Origin: Nocardia abscessus
GTDB taxonomy: Bacteria > Actinomycetota > Actinomycetes > Mycobacteriales > Mycobacteriaceae
Reading direction: 5' to 3'
DNA length: 64,000 nucleotides
NCBI RefSeq assembly: GCF_015477775.1
Contig: NZ_JADLQO010000006.1
Location: forward strand, 62,001-126,000
Under the pieces are notes generated by a model. It had not been told where the DNA came from, ran no database searches, and saw nothing but the letters and a program-made list of their open reading frames with translations. Numbering within the stretch: position 1 is the stretch's first letter; each line of letters begins with the position of its first letter. Both the position numbers and the translations under genes were made by a program. Below are positions 11,634 to 18,916 of the stretch, one piece after another.

Positions 11634-12070
11634 TGAGCCGGTCCCCGGTCCACGCCGAAGACGATGCGCCGCCGCGTGATTCGGCGCCCAGGCGCGGCGC
11701 AGACCGGATCGAGTTGCGCGGCCTGCGCGCCTTCGGGCATCACGGTGTCTTCGAGCACGAGCGTCGTGACGGCCAGGAGTTCCTGGTCGACCTGACGGTG
11801 TGGGTGGATTTCGCCTTGGCCGCGGCGTCCGACGATCTGGCCGCCACCGTGGACTACGGCGCGTTGGCCGAGCGTGCGGTGCGCATCGTCCAGGGCCAAG
11901 CGCGCAATCTCATCGAGACGGTGGTGTCGGAGATCGCCGACGACGTGATGACCGATCCGCGGATCGAGTCGGTCGAGGTGGTGCTGCACAAGCCCTCCGC
12001 GCCGATCCCGCACACGTTCGCCGACGTGCGGGTGATCACCTCCCGTCACCGGGGGGAGCCCGCCGAATGA
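11633..12070 (+). CDS. folB: dihydroneopterin aldolase
   Basis: Converts 7,8-dihydroneopterin to 6-hydroxymethyl-dihydropterin plus glycolaldehyde. The 145-residue protein carries IELRGLRAFGHHGVFEHERR with the family's substrate-site region, TVDYGAL, and the C-terminal VEVVLHKPSAPIPHTFADV with its conserved Lys. AGGAG at 11621-11625 lies 7 bases before ATG 11633; the adjacent ATG 11630 is slightly too close. The gene ends in an ATGA junction with a short bridging reading frame before folK. Confidence 0.96.
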   Translation: MSRSPVHAEDDAPPRDSAPRRGADRIELRGLRAFGHHGVFEHERRDGQEFLVDLTVWVDFALAAASDDLAATVDYGALAERAVRIVQGQARNLIETVVSEIADDVMTDPRIESVEVVLHKPSAPIPHTFADVRVITSRHRGEPAE

Positions 12071-12135
12071 GCGAGCGCAACGGCGGCGCGGCCATTTTCC
12101 GGACCGCGCCGAGTGCCGCGGAGGCGCGCCGATGA
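12067..12135 (+). CDS. possible 22-residue bridging ORF between folB and folK
   Basis: ATG at 12067 overlaps the folB stop (ATGA), and the TGA at 12133-12135 overlaps the folK ATG (ATGA again), so one frame fills the 61-base gap exactly. The peptide starts MSERNGGAAIF and is basic; I recognise no domain. It may simply keep ribosomes moving from folB to folK. Translation is unproven, and folK also has its own ribosome site inside this frame. Confidence 0.4.
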   Translation: MSERNGGAAIFRTAPSAAEARR

Positions 12136-12668
12136 CCCGTGCCGTGCTGTCCATCGGTTCGAACCAGGGGGACCGGCTCGCCCATCTGCGCAGCGTGCTG
12201 GACGGGTTCGGGCATCGCGTGCTGGCCGCCTCCGCCGTGTATTCGACCGCGCCGTGGGGCGGCGTGCCGCAGGAGGATTACCTCAATGCCGCTGTGCTGG
12301 TGGAGGATCCGGTCTTCGGCTGCGCGGACTGGCTGCGCAGCGGCCAAGACCTGGAGCAGGCCGCGGGACGCGTGCGCGAAGTGCGCTGGGGCGCGCGCAC
12401 ACTCGACGTGGACGTGGTGTGGTGCGCCGAACTGCGCGACGGAGAGCCGGTCGCGTGCCGCAGTGCCGACCCGGATCTGATTCTGCCGCACCCCCAAGCG
12501 CACCGGCGCGCTTTCGTGCTGGTGCCGTGGCTGGACGTGATGCCGGACGCGGTGCTCGAGGTCGACGGGGTACCGCACGCCGTGGCGGATCTGCTGGGGC
12601 GGCTCGATCCGGCCGAGCGCGCCGGGGTGCGCCGCACCGAATTCTCGTTGACGGGCACGCCGTCGTGA
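12132..12668 (+). CDS. folK: 6-hydroxymethyl-dihydropterin pyrophosphokinase
   Basis: Transfers pyrophosphate from ATP to 6-hydroxymethyl-7,8-dihydropterin, giving the FolP substrate. The 178-residue protein shows LSIGSNQGDR at the start, YSTAPWGGVPQEDYLNAAV, RWGARTLDVDVVW (the Asp pair binds Mg) and LPHPQAHRRAFVLVPW. GGAGG at 12120-12124 sits 7 bases before ATG 12132. Its TGA overlaps the GTG of the DUF3180 gene. Confidence 0.97.
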   Translation: MTRAVLSIGSNQGDRLAHLRSVLDGFGHRVLAASAVYSTAPWGGVPQEDYLNAAVLVEDPVFGCADWLRSGQDLEQAAGRVREVRWGARTLDVDVVWCAELRDGEPVACRSADPDLILPHPQAHRRAFVLVPWLDVMPDAVLEVDGVPHAVADLLGRLDPAERAGVRRTEFSLTGTPS

Positions 12669-13141
12669 AACTGAAGCCGACTCGCGTCCTCGACCTCGTG
12701 GCGACCGTGCTGATCGCCGCGATCGTCGCGTGGATCGCCACCAGGGTGGCCTACGACAGCTTCCCGCCGATCTCGACCTTCGCGGGAGCCTCGCTGTACC
12801 CGGTGGCCGCCATCGAGGCGGTGCTCGCTTTCGTGATCCGGGCCAGGGTCAACGACGACGAGATCGGCGACGGCCGCCACCAGCTGCATCCGATCACCGC
12901 GGCACGCGCCGTCGCGCTGGCCAAGGCGTCGGTGCAGGTGGGTTCGATCGCCGCCGGTATCTGGCTCGGCTTTCTGTGCTGGGTTCTCCCTCAGCGCGGC
13001 ACGCTGCGCGCGGCGGCCGCCGACAGCCCGGGTGCGATCGTCGGGATGCTGGCGGGGGTGGCTTTGGTTGCTGCGGCCCTCTGGTTGGAGTATTGCTGCC
13101 GGGCGCCGGACGATCCGACCGACGATGCGGCAACTACCTAG
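12665..13141 (+). CDS. DUF3180 membrane protein
   Basis: A 158-residue protein with four predicted membrane helices, roughly residues 10-30, 36-55, 80-105 and 117-140. DUF3180 genes regularly follow folK in actinomycetes (Rv3605c in Mtb); their function is unknown. The GTG start overlaps the folK stop (GTGA). A loop segment HQLHPITAARAVALAKASVQ is the best-conserved part as I remember the family. Likely cotranscribed with the folate genes, without evidence that it acts in that pathway. Confidence 0.87.
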   Translation: MKLKPTRVLDLVATVLIAAIVAWIATRVAYDSFPPISTFAGASLYPVAAIEAVLAFVIRARVNDDEIGDGRHQLHPITAARAVALAKASVQVGSIAAGIWLGFLCWVLPQRGTLRAAAADSPGAIVGMLAGVALVAAALWLEYCCRAPDDPTDDAATT

Positions 13142-13210
13142 CTAGCTTTACGAACGGAATCACCAAACGTTGTGTGGGCGCGGCTCCACCTATTGGCTAC
13201 CCTGGCTGGC

Positions 13211-14185
13211 ATGGTTTCACCCTCCCGTAGCAGCACTTCCCGTCGACGGCGGGACGACGCGGGAAAATTGTTCGTCGGCGTCTTGATCTTGCTCGGCCTG
13301 GTTGCCAGCGTTTTCCTGATCTTCAGTAACAGCGTGCAGTTCGTACGGGTAGGTCTGATTGCGGCGCTGTGGGCGGCGGCGATCGGCGCTCTGGCTGCGA
13401 CGAAGTACCGCAAGGAAGCGGATATCGACAAGGCGAAGGTCCGTGATCTACAGACCGTCTACGAGTTGCAGTTGGAGCGGGAGGTCACCGCGCGACGCGA
13501 GTACGAGCTCGGCGTAGAGGCGCGGGTGCGTGAGGAAGTGGGCGCCGACGCGGCCGAACTCGCGGCCTTGCGCGCGGAACTCACCGTGCTGCGCCAGAGC
13601 CTGCAGCGGCTGTTCGACGGGGATCTGCCGATGGATCGCCCGGCGTTGCGGGCCGACGCGACCCGGATTCAGGAGCTGACCAGCTCGGGCGCGGAATCCG
13701 GGAACAATAGCTCCGCGAATGCCGGAATGTGGTCGGTGTTCGCCGACCAGCAACCGCATAGCAGTATGACGCCGATCTTCGAGCCGGATCATCCCGAGCC
13801 GCCCGCCTTCGCCAGCCCCTTCGACGACCCGGTCACCGCCGAGACCGCGGTGGTCTCCATCGACGACGACGCCGAGCAGGCCGACCCGGAGCAGGCCGAC
13901 GCCGAGCAGGCGCGCTACGCCGAGCCGCGTGGCTGGGCCGACGCCTTCACCGAGGCGGTGGACGAGCCGCTCGACGAGCCGCTCGACGAGCCGCCGACCC
14001 AGCCCGCCGCGCGGCCGTGGCCGACCAAGGAGCCTGCCCCCCGGCCGACGTCCGCGCCGACCATGGGCACGCCTAGCGCGCGCAGGCGGCGCAGGGCCGA
14101 GAGCGACGACGAGACGCCGTCGCGTCGTCTCTCGGTCGCGGAGATCATGGCCAACCTGCAGTCCGAGGAGCGCGAACGCCGGTGA
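13211..14185 (+). CDS. conserved membrane protein of the folK-panC cluster (Rv3604c type, possibly DUF6779)
   Basis: A 324-residue protein with a basic N-terminus (SRSSTSRRRRDD), two adjacent membrane helices at about 22-40 and 46-63, a heptad-rich region predicted as coiled coil (about 75-140), then an acidic, Pro/Ala-rich tail with short tandem repeats of DEPL. The layout and position match the Mtb Rv3604c family. It ends in a GTGA junction with the next reading frame. Function unknown; a membrane-anchored coiled-coil scaffold is a guess. Confidence 0.82.
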   Translation: MVSPSRSSTSRRRRDDAGKLFVGVLILLGLVASVFLIFSNSVQFVRVGLIAALWAAAIGALAATKYRKEADIDKAKVRDLQTVYELQLEREVTARREYELGVEARVREEVGADAAELAALRAELTVLRQSLQRLFDGDLPMDRPALRADATRIQELTSSGAESGNNSSANAGMWSVFADQQPHSSMTPIFEPDHPEPPAFASPFDDPVTAETAVVSIDDDAEQADPEQADAEQARYAEPRGWADAFTEAVDEPLDEPLDEPPTQPAARPWPTKEPAPRPTSAPTMGTPSARRRRRAESDDETPSRRLSVAEIMANLQSEERERR

Positions 14186-14325
14186 CCCGCGGCCGGGCGC
14201 TGCCCGGCACTGCGGCACAGATCACGCGGGCACCCCGTGGCGGCGGAGAACCGCCTGCCGATATTCTCTTGGCGTACCGTCCGGTACCCGCATGGCGGGA
14301 CTGGAACGACATCGAGAGGACAACG

Positions 14326-15270
14326 TTGACCTCGAGAAGCGTGAATTCCGACAACGCTGCTTCGGGCTTCGACCCCGCGCCCGCACGCCTGACGGTGGGA
14401 ATCGTCTCGGCGGGACGTGTGGGCTCGGCATTGGGCGCCGCACTCGAGCGGGCCGGACACATCGTGTTCGGCGTCTGCGCGATCTCCGACGCCTCGGTGC
14501 GCCGTGCCAGGACCCGGCTGCCCGACTCGGAGATCCTGCCGGTCGAGCAGGTGGCCGCCCGCAGCGAGCTGCTGCTGCTCGCCGTACCCGACACCGAACT
14601 CCCCGGCCTGGTTCGCGGCCTGGCCGGTGCGGGAGTCGTCCGGCCGGGCACCATCGTCGCGCACACCTCCGGCGCGAACGGCGTCGGCGTGCTCGCGCCC
14701 CTCGCCGAGATCGGCGCCCTTCCGCTGGCCATCCACCCCGCCATGACCTTCACCGGACACGACGAAGACGTGCCCCGGCTGGGCAACGCCTGCTTCGGCA
14801 TCACCGCGGCCGACGAGGTCGGCTACGCCATCGCGCAGTCGCTGGTGATCGAAATGGGCGGTGAGCCGGTCCGGGTGCCGGAGGCCAGGCGGCCGCTCTA
14901 CCACGCTGCTCTCGCCCACGGCAGCAATCACCTGGTCACGGTGATCGTCGACGCGGTCGCCGCACTGCGGGCGGCCCTGGACGGCCCGGGCCTGATCGGC
15001 CAGCAGTTGGTCGACGACCAGCCCAACGGTTTGGCCGAGCGCCTGCTCGCCCCGCTGGCATCGGCGGCGCTGGACAACGCGCTGCGCCGCGGCCAGTCCG
15101 CGCTGACCGGACCGGTGGCCCGCGGCGACGCGGACGCGGTGGCCGCGCATCTGGACGCGCTGGAGTCGGTCGATCCCCGGTTGGCCGAGGCGTACCGCGC
15201 GCTGTCGCTGCGCACCGCGGAACGGGCCGGCACCGCCCCGGCCGTCATCGAGCTGCTGGAAGGACACTGA
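14326..15270 (+). CDS. Rossmann-fold DUF2520 protein (Rv3603c type)
   Basis: About 314 residues: an N-terminal Rossmann nucleotide-binding region (LTVGIVSAGRVGSALGAALE) and a C-terminal DUF2520 helical domain resembling the dimerisation half of ketopantoate reductase-like dehydrogenases. The position just before panC suggests a link to pantoate metabolism, but the activity is untested as far as I know. I chose TTG 14326 because GAGAGGA at 14314-14320 precedes it by 5 bases. A GTG at 14182 overlaps the upstream stop but would add 48 residues of unlikely sequence. The stop overlaps the panC ATG. Confidence 0.85.
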   Translation: MTSRSVNSDNAASGFDPAPARLTVGIVSAGRVGSALGAALERAGHIVFGVCAISDASVRRARTRLPDSEILPVEQVAARSELLLLAVPDTELPGLVRGLAGAGVVRPGTIVAHTSGANGVGVLAPLAEIGALPLAIHPAMTFTGHDEDVPRLGNACFGITAADEVGYAIAQSLVIEMGGEPVRVPEARRPLYHAALAHGSNHLVTVIVDAVAALRAALDGPGLIGQQLVDDQPNGLAERLLAPLASAALDNALRRGQSALTGPVARGDADAVAAHLDALESVDPRLAEAYRALSLRTAERAGTAPAVIELLEGH

Positions 15271-16241
15271 TGTTCGACCCGAAATTGCGCGGTGCCTACC
15301 GGCCCGGTGAGCTGACCGTGCACCACGATCCCGCGATACTCGGTGCGGTGTCCGCCGCTCTGCGCGGCGTCGGCCGCACCGTCGCGCTGGTGCCGACCAT
15401 GGGCGCGCTGCACGAAGGCCATCTGGAGATCGTGCGGCTGGCCAAACGCACCAACCAGGTCGTCATCGTCTCGATCTTCGTCAATCCCTTGCAGTTCGGG
15501 GCGAACGAGGATCTGGACAAATATCCCCGCACGCTGGACGCCGATGTCGAGCTGCTGCGCGCGGAGGGCGTCGAGCTGGTCTTCGCGCCGAGCGTGGCCG
15601 ACATGTACCCGGACGGTCCGCGCACCACGGTGCACCCCGGTCCGCTCGGCGCCGAACTGGAGGGCGCCAGCCGCCCGACCCATTTCGCGGGCATGCTCAC
15701 CGTCGTCGCCAAACTGCTGCAGATCGCGCGGCCGACGGAGGCGTTCTTCGGCGAGAAGGACTATCAGCAGCTCACGTTGATCCGGCAGCTGGTCCGCGAC
15801 CTGAATTTCGACGTCGAGATCACCCCGGTGGTCACTGTGCGCGAGGCCGACGGCTTGGCGCTGTCCTCGCGCAACCGCTATCTCGACCCGGTGCAGCGCG
15901 AAGCGGCGCTCGCCCTGTCTGCGGCCCTGTCGGCGGGCAAGCACGCGGGCGGCCTCGGCGGTGACGCGGTACTCGCGGCCGCCCGCCAGGTGCTCGACGC
16001 CGCGAGCGGCGTGGACGTCGACTACCTGGAGCTGCGCTCGGCCGCCCTGGGGCCCGCCCCGGCGACCGGCAACGCCAGACTGCTGATCGCGGCCAGGGTC
16101 GGCGCGACCCGGCTGATCGACAACGTCGCCGTCACGCTCGGCGCTCCGATCGACGGCCATCCCAACGTCTCAGGTTCGCGGCCAGCCGTGGACTCCTCCC
16201 CGGCGGTGTCCGATCCCGCCCCGATCTCTCCCGCGAACTAG
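15270..16241 (+). CDS. panC: pantothenate synthetase
   Basis: ATP-dependent ligation of pantoate and beta-alanine to pantothenate. The 323-residue protein contains VPTMGALHEGHL (HIGH-like adenylylation motif), SIFVNPLQFG, FFGEKDYQQL (KMSK-like region) and LALSSRNRYL. The ATG overlaps the preceding stop (TGATG). The last 30 or so residues are Ser/Pro-rich and extend beyond the usual length. The next gene, panD, supplies beta-alanine. Confidence 0.98.
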   Translation: MFDPKLRGAYRPGELTVHHDPAILGAVSAALRGVGRTVALVPTMGALHEGHLEIVRLAKRTNQVVIVSIFVNPLQFGANEDLDKYPRTLDADVELLRAEGVELVFAPSVADMYPDGPRTTVHPGPLGAELEGASRPTHFAGMLTVVAKLLQIARPTEAFFGEKDYQQLTLIRQLVRDLNFDVEITPVVTVREADGLALSSRNRYLDPVQREAALALSAALSAGKHAGGLGGDAVLAAARQVLDAASGVDVDYLELRSAALGPAPATGNARLLIAARVGATRLIDNVAVTLGAPIDGHPNVSGSRPAVDSSPAVSDPAPISPAN

Positions 16242-16254
16242 AAAGGGCGACGCA

Positions 16255-16674
16255 ATGCTGCGCACCATGATGAAGTCGAAGATCCACCGTGCCACCGTGA
16301 CGCACGCCGACCTGCACTACGTCGGCTCGGTCACCGTGGACCAAGACCTGCTCGACGCCGCCGACCTGCTGGAAGGCGAACAGGTCTGCATCGTGGACAT
16401 CGACAACGGCGCCCGACTGGAGACCTACGTCATCGCCGGTGAGCGCGGTTCCGGTGTGATCGGGATCAACGGCGCCGCGGCGCACCTGGTGCATCCGGGT
16501 GACCTCGTCATCCTGATCGCCTACGGCCAGCTGAACGAGCAGGAGATCGCGGAATACGACCCCAAGGTCGTGTTCGTCGACGAGCGCAACCGGCCGGTGG
16601 AGCTCGGCTCGGACCCGGCGCACGCTCCGGAGGGCTCGGGCCTGACCTCGCCGCGCTCCCTGTCGTTCGTCTGA
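16255..16674 (+). CDS. panD: aspartate 1-decarboxylase
   Basis: Pyruvoyl enzyme making beta-alanine from aspartate. The 139-residue proenzyme has the self-cleavage site HYVGSVTV, with Gly24-Ser25 as the scissile bond, Lys9 early (MMKSKIHRATV) and INGAAAHLV near the active site. AAAGGG just before the ATG serves as ribosome site. It lies 13 bases after panC. The C-terminal tail is the region that varies in pyrazinamide-resistance studies of mycobacteria. Confidence 0.98.
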   Translation: MLRTMMKSKIHRATVTHADLHYVGSVTVDQDLLDAADLLEGEQVCIVDIDNGARLETYVIAGERGSGVIGINGAAAHLVHPGDLVILIAYGQLNEQEIAEYDPKVVFVDERNRPVELGSDPAHAPEGSGLTSPRSLSFV

Positions 16675-16691
16675 GGACCGGCGACCGGGAC

Positions 16692-17489
16692 ATGCTGCTG
16701 ACCATCGATGTCCGCAATACCAGTATCGAACTCGGTCTGTTCTCCGGTTCGGGGGCGCATTCGAAACTGGTGCGGCACTGGCGAATGCACACCAATCCGT
16801 TGCTGACCGCCGATGAATTCGCCATGCAGGTGCGCGGGTTGGTCGGCGCGCAGCTGGACGAGGTGATCGGCGTCTCCGCGCTTTCGACGGTGCCGCCCGT
16901 GCTGCGCGAACTGCGCGCCATGCTCGGTCAGTACTGGGCGCACGTTCCGCACGTATTGGTGGAACCCGGTGTGCGCACCGGGATTCCGTTGCTGGTGGAC
17001 AATCCGAAAGAAGTCGGAGCGGACCGCATCGTCAATTGTCTGGCCGCCTATCAGCGGTATTCCGCACCCGCGATCGTCGTCGATTTCGGTACGGCGATCT
17101 GTGTCGATCTGGTGTCGAGGAAGGGCGAGTTCCTGGGCGGGATCATCGCGCCCGGTGTGGAGATCTCGACCGAGGCGCTGGTGGAACGCAGCGCGCTGCG
17201 GCGGGCGGAGCTGACCAGGCCGCGGTCGGTGCTGGGGAAGAACAGCATGGAGTGCATGCAGTCCGGAGCGGTTTTCGGTTTCGCCGGACTGGTGGACGGT
17301 CTGATCGATCGGATTCGCGACGAGTTCGACGCCTTCGCGGGCGACGATGTCGCGATCGTGGCGACCGGTGCGACCGCACCGCTGATCGTTCCGGAATCCG
17401 AAACGATCGACGATCACGATCCGCACCTCACGCTGACCGGGCTCCGGCTCGTATACGAACGCAACCAGCGGCGCAAGGGAAGTGTCTGA
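16692..17489 (+). CDS. coaX: type III pantothenate kinase
   Basis: Phosphorylates pantothenate, committing it to CoA. The 265-residue protein of the ASKHA fold starts LLTIDVRNTSIELGLFSG (phosphate-binding loop) and contains PKEVGADRIVN, VVDFGTAICVDLV and GGIIAPGVEIS. The order panC-panD-coaX forms a CoA supply unit. A 180-base gap with a cysteine leader follows, so its transcript probably ends before or within that leader. Confidence 0.96.
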   Translation: MLLTIDVRNTSIELGLFSGSGAHSKLVRHWRMHTNPLLTADEFAMQVRGLVGAQLDEVIGVSALSTVPPVLRELRAMLGQYWAHVPHVLVEPGVRTGIPLLVDNPKEVGADRIVNCLAAYQRYSAPAIVVDFGTAICVDLVSRKGEFLGGIIAPGVEISTEALVERSALRRAELTRPRSVLGKNSMECMQSGAVFGFAGLVDGLIDRIRDEFDAFAGDDVAIVATGATAPLIVPESETIDDHDPHLTLTGLRLVYERNQRRKGSV

Positions 17490-17524
17490 ATTGCGCGGTG
17501 TTGGCTTCGTCGCAGGCCCGGCAC

Positions 17525-17555
17525 TTGTCGATACCGCGCCGGATGCTGTTAAACT
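17525..17555 (+). promoter_or_regulatory. promoter of the cysteine leader transcript
   Basis: TAAACT at 17550-17555 is a good TANNNT -10 box, 7 bases before the GTG of the leader ORF, so the first transcribed base is probably the G of that GTG. TTGTCG at 17525-17530 is a possible -35, though the 19-base spacer is long. Confidence 0.6.
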
Positions 17556-17562
17556 CCTTCTC

Positions 17563-17604
17563 GTGACTTCCCGCGTGAGCACCCAGGAGTGTTGTCGAGG
17601 CTGA
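17563..17604 (+). CDS. leaderless cysteine leader peptide (13 codons)
   Basis: Predicted peptide VTSRVSTQECCRG, with Cys10-Cys11 encoded by TGT TGT at 17590-17595, two codons before the end. The GTG lies 7 bases after a TAAACT -10 box and has no ribosome site, so it should be read from a leaderless mRNA. Known precedent: polycysteine leaderless short ORFs in mycobacteria act as cysteine-responsive attenuators of downstream genes. What is seen: tandem Cys codons, stop codon and first hairpin strand overlap, and cysteine dioxygenase plus rhodanese genes follow. Inference: ribosome pausing at the Cys codons sets the fold of the RNA at 17595-17642. The peptide itself probably has no function. Confidence 0.72.
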   Translation: MTSRVSTQECCRG

Positions 17605-17642
17605 CTTGCCTCGACCGATCGAGGCTGACTTCTCGCCCTCGA
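17595..17642 (+). promoter_or_regulatory. putative cysteine-responsive attenuator (four alternative pairing segments)
   Basis: Four segments can pair in competing ways: 1 (17595-17601, TCGAGGC), 2 (17608-17614, GCCTCGA), 3 (17619-17625, TCGAGGC) and 4 (17637-17642, CCTCGA). Pairing 1:2 is 7 bp, 2:3 is 7 bp with a 4-base loop, and 3:4 is 6 bp. Segment 1 begins in the last Cys codon and covers the leader stop. The layout comes from direct repeats of 13 bases (17595-17607 and 17619-17631) and 11 bases (17609-17619 and 17637-17647). No U-tract follows, so control would be translational or Rho-linked; the dioxygenase ribosome site is at 17659-17662. The sign of regulation cannot be told from sequence. 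Confidence 0.62.
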
Positions 17643-17670
17643 CCGATACCTTCCTCCTGGAGATTCGCTC

Positions 17671-18279
17671 ATGCGTTCTTCTGTCCTTTCCCTTTCTTCC
17701 GCGCGCACCACGTTGTCGGCCACCCCTCCGGTGGAGCGCTCGGTGTCGCCCGCGCTTCCTACCCGGTTGCGTCCGGCCGATCTGCTCCGGCTGACCGACG
17801 AAGGCGCCGAGGATGTGCTGGCCGGGCGGTACGACCACCTGCTTCCCGCGGACGGGACGTGGCCGGTGGACGAGCGCTGGGCGACCAGATTGCTCACCGA
17901 CGACGAGGTCGACGTCTGGCTGATCAGCTGGACTCCGGATAAATCGACCGAACTGCACGACCACGCCGGGTCGCTCGGCGCACTCACCGTGCTCAGCGGC
18001 GCGCTGTCGGAATACCGTTGGAACGGAACGGAACTGCGCTGCCGCACACTCGCGGCGGGTGACCAGGCTTCGTTCCCGATCGGCTGGGTGCACGACGTCA
18101 TGCGCGCGCCCGCCGCCGTGCCCGGCGCTGCCGAGTCCGCGGGTCCGCTCGACCCGACGCTGAGCGTGCACGCCTATTCCCCGCCGCTCACCGCCATGTC
18201 CTATTACGAGGTGACCGGTCACGGCACCCTCCGGCGCACTCGAACCGTTCTCACCGACCAGCCCGAAGGTGATATGTGA
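17671..18279 (+). CDS. cysteine dioxygenase (cupin)
   Basis: Type I cysteine dioxygenase oxidising L-cysteine to cysteine sulfinate with O2 and Fe(II). In the 202-residue cupin, HDHAGS gives iron ligands His96 and His98, and GWVHDV gives His141. Ser165-His167-Tyr169 in SVHAYSPP match the family's Ser-His-Tyr triad. GGAG at 17659-17662 lies 8 bases before the ATG. It follows a cysteine leader and is coupled to a rhodanese, so this small operon handles cysteine sulfur. In Mtb the coaX-lysS gap lacks these two genes, so they are an insertion into a conserved locus (from memory of that map). Confidence 0.9.
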   Translation: MRSSVLSLSSARTTLSATPPVERSVSPALPTRLRPADLLRLTDEGAEDVLAGRYDHLLPADGTWPVDERWATRLLTDDEVDVWLISWTPDKSTELHDHAGSLGALTVLSGALSEYRWNGTELRCRTLAAGDQASFPIGWVHDVMRAPAAVPGAAESAGPLDPTLSVHAYSPPLTAMSYYEVTGHGTLRRTRTVLTDQPEGDM

Positions 18280-18710
18280 TGACCCGTTTGACCATCGATC
18301 AGATGCTCGAGAACGCACGGGACCGACTCGAGCGGATCTACGCCTTCGAATTGCCGCAAGCTGTCGAGCGCGGCGCCATTCTGGTGGATATCCGGCCCCA
18401 AGCGCAGCGCGGACGCGAGGGCACCTTGCCCGGCGCGCTGGTGATCGAGCGCAATGTCCTGGAATGGCGGCTGGACCCCACCAGCTCCGCCCGCTTGGCG
18501 CTGGCCGCCGATCACGACGTGGAATGGATCGTCGTCTGCTCCGAGGGCTATACCTCCAGCCTGGCGGCCGCCGCTCTCCAACAACTCGGGCTGCACCGGG
18601 CCACCGACCTCGTGGGCGGCTACCAGGCATTGAAGGCGGCCGGCCTGCTGAACGTCGCCATGGGGGCGCCGCACTTCGCGCGTGAGCTCGAAGCGCTCGC
18701 ATCCCTGTAA
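18279..18710 (+). CDS. rhodanese-like sulfurtransferase
   Basis: A 143-residue single rhodanese domain that moves sulfane sulfur through a persulfide on Cys87, within the active-site loop CSEGYTS. Also visible are ILVDIRP near the start and DLVGGYQALKAAGL at the end, both typical of the fold. Start ATG 18279 (AAGG 9 bases upstream) overlaps the dioxygenase stop by one base; GTG 18276 is an alternative. Cotranscribed with cysteine dioxygenase; such pairs are often fused or adjacent in actinomycetes, linking thiosulfate or persulfide handling to cysteine breakdown. Confidence 0.9.
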   Translation: MTRLTIDQMLENARDRLERIYAFELPQAVERGAILVDIRPQAQRGREGTLPGALVIERNVLEWRLDPTSSARLALAADHDVEWIVVCSEGYTSSLAAAALQQLGLHRATDLVGGYQALKAAGLLNVAMGAPHFARELEALASL

Positions 18711-18734
18711 AATCACCCGCGAACACTTCCATCT

Positions 18735-18793
18735 CGAAATAGCCGGTCGCACAGGTGTTTCCGGACACCGCTCGATGTGCACCGGCTATTTCG
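18735..18793 (+). terminator. nested 59-base hairpin between rhodanese and lysS
   Basis: CGAAATAGCCGGT (18735-18747) is exactly complementary to 18781-18793, a 13-bp outer stem. Inside, GCACA pairs with TGTGC and GGTGT (18754-18758) with ACACC (18765-18769), making one long bulged hairpin. There is no U-tract. It lies 25 bases after the rhodanese stop and 124 bases before the lysS start, so terminator or 3'-end stabiliser is the simplest reading. Confidence 0.55.
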
Positions 18794-18916
18794 CGTATCC
18801 GGAGCCGCGGCGCGGCGGTCCGGAGTGGGGCAGAGCATCGATACCGTTTCGTTACTCCGGGTCAGAGTCCGGGCGGCGCGCAAAACGATTTCCGGTGCAC
18901 GCTAGGGTTGTTCGAT

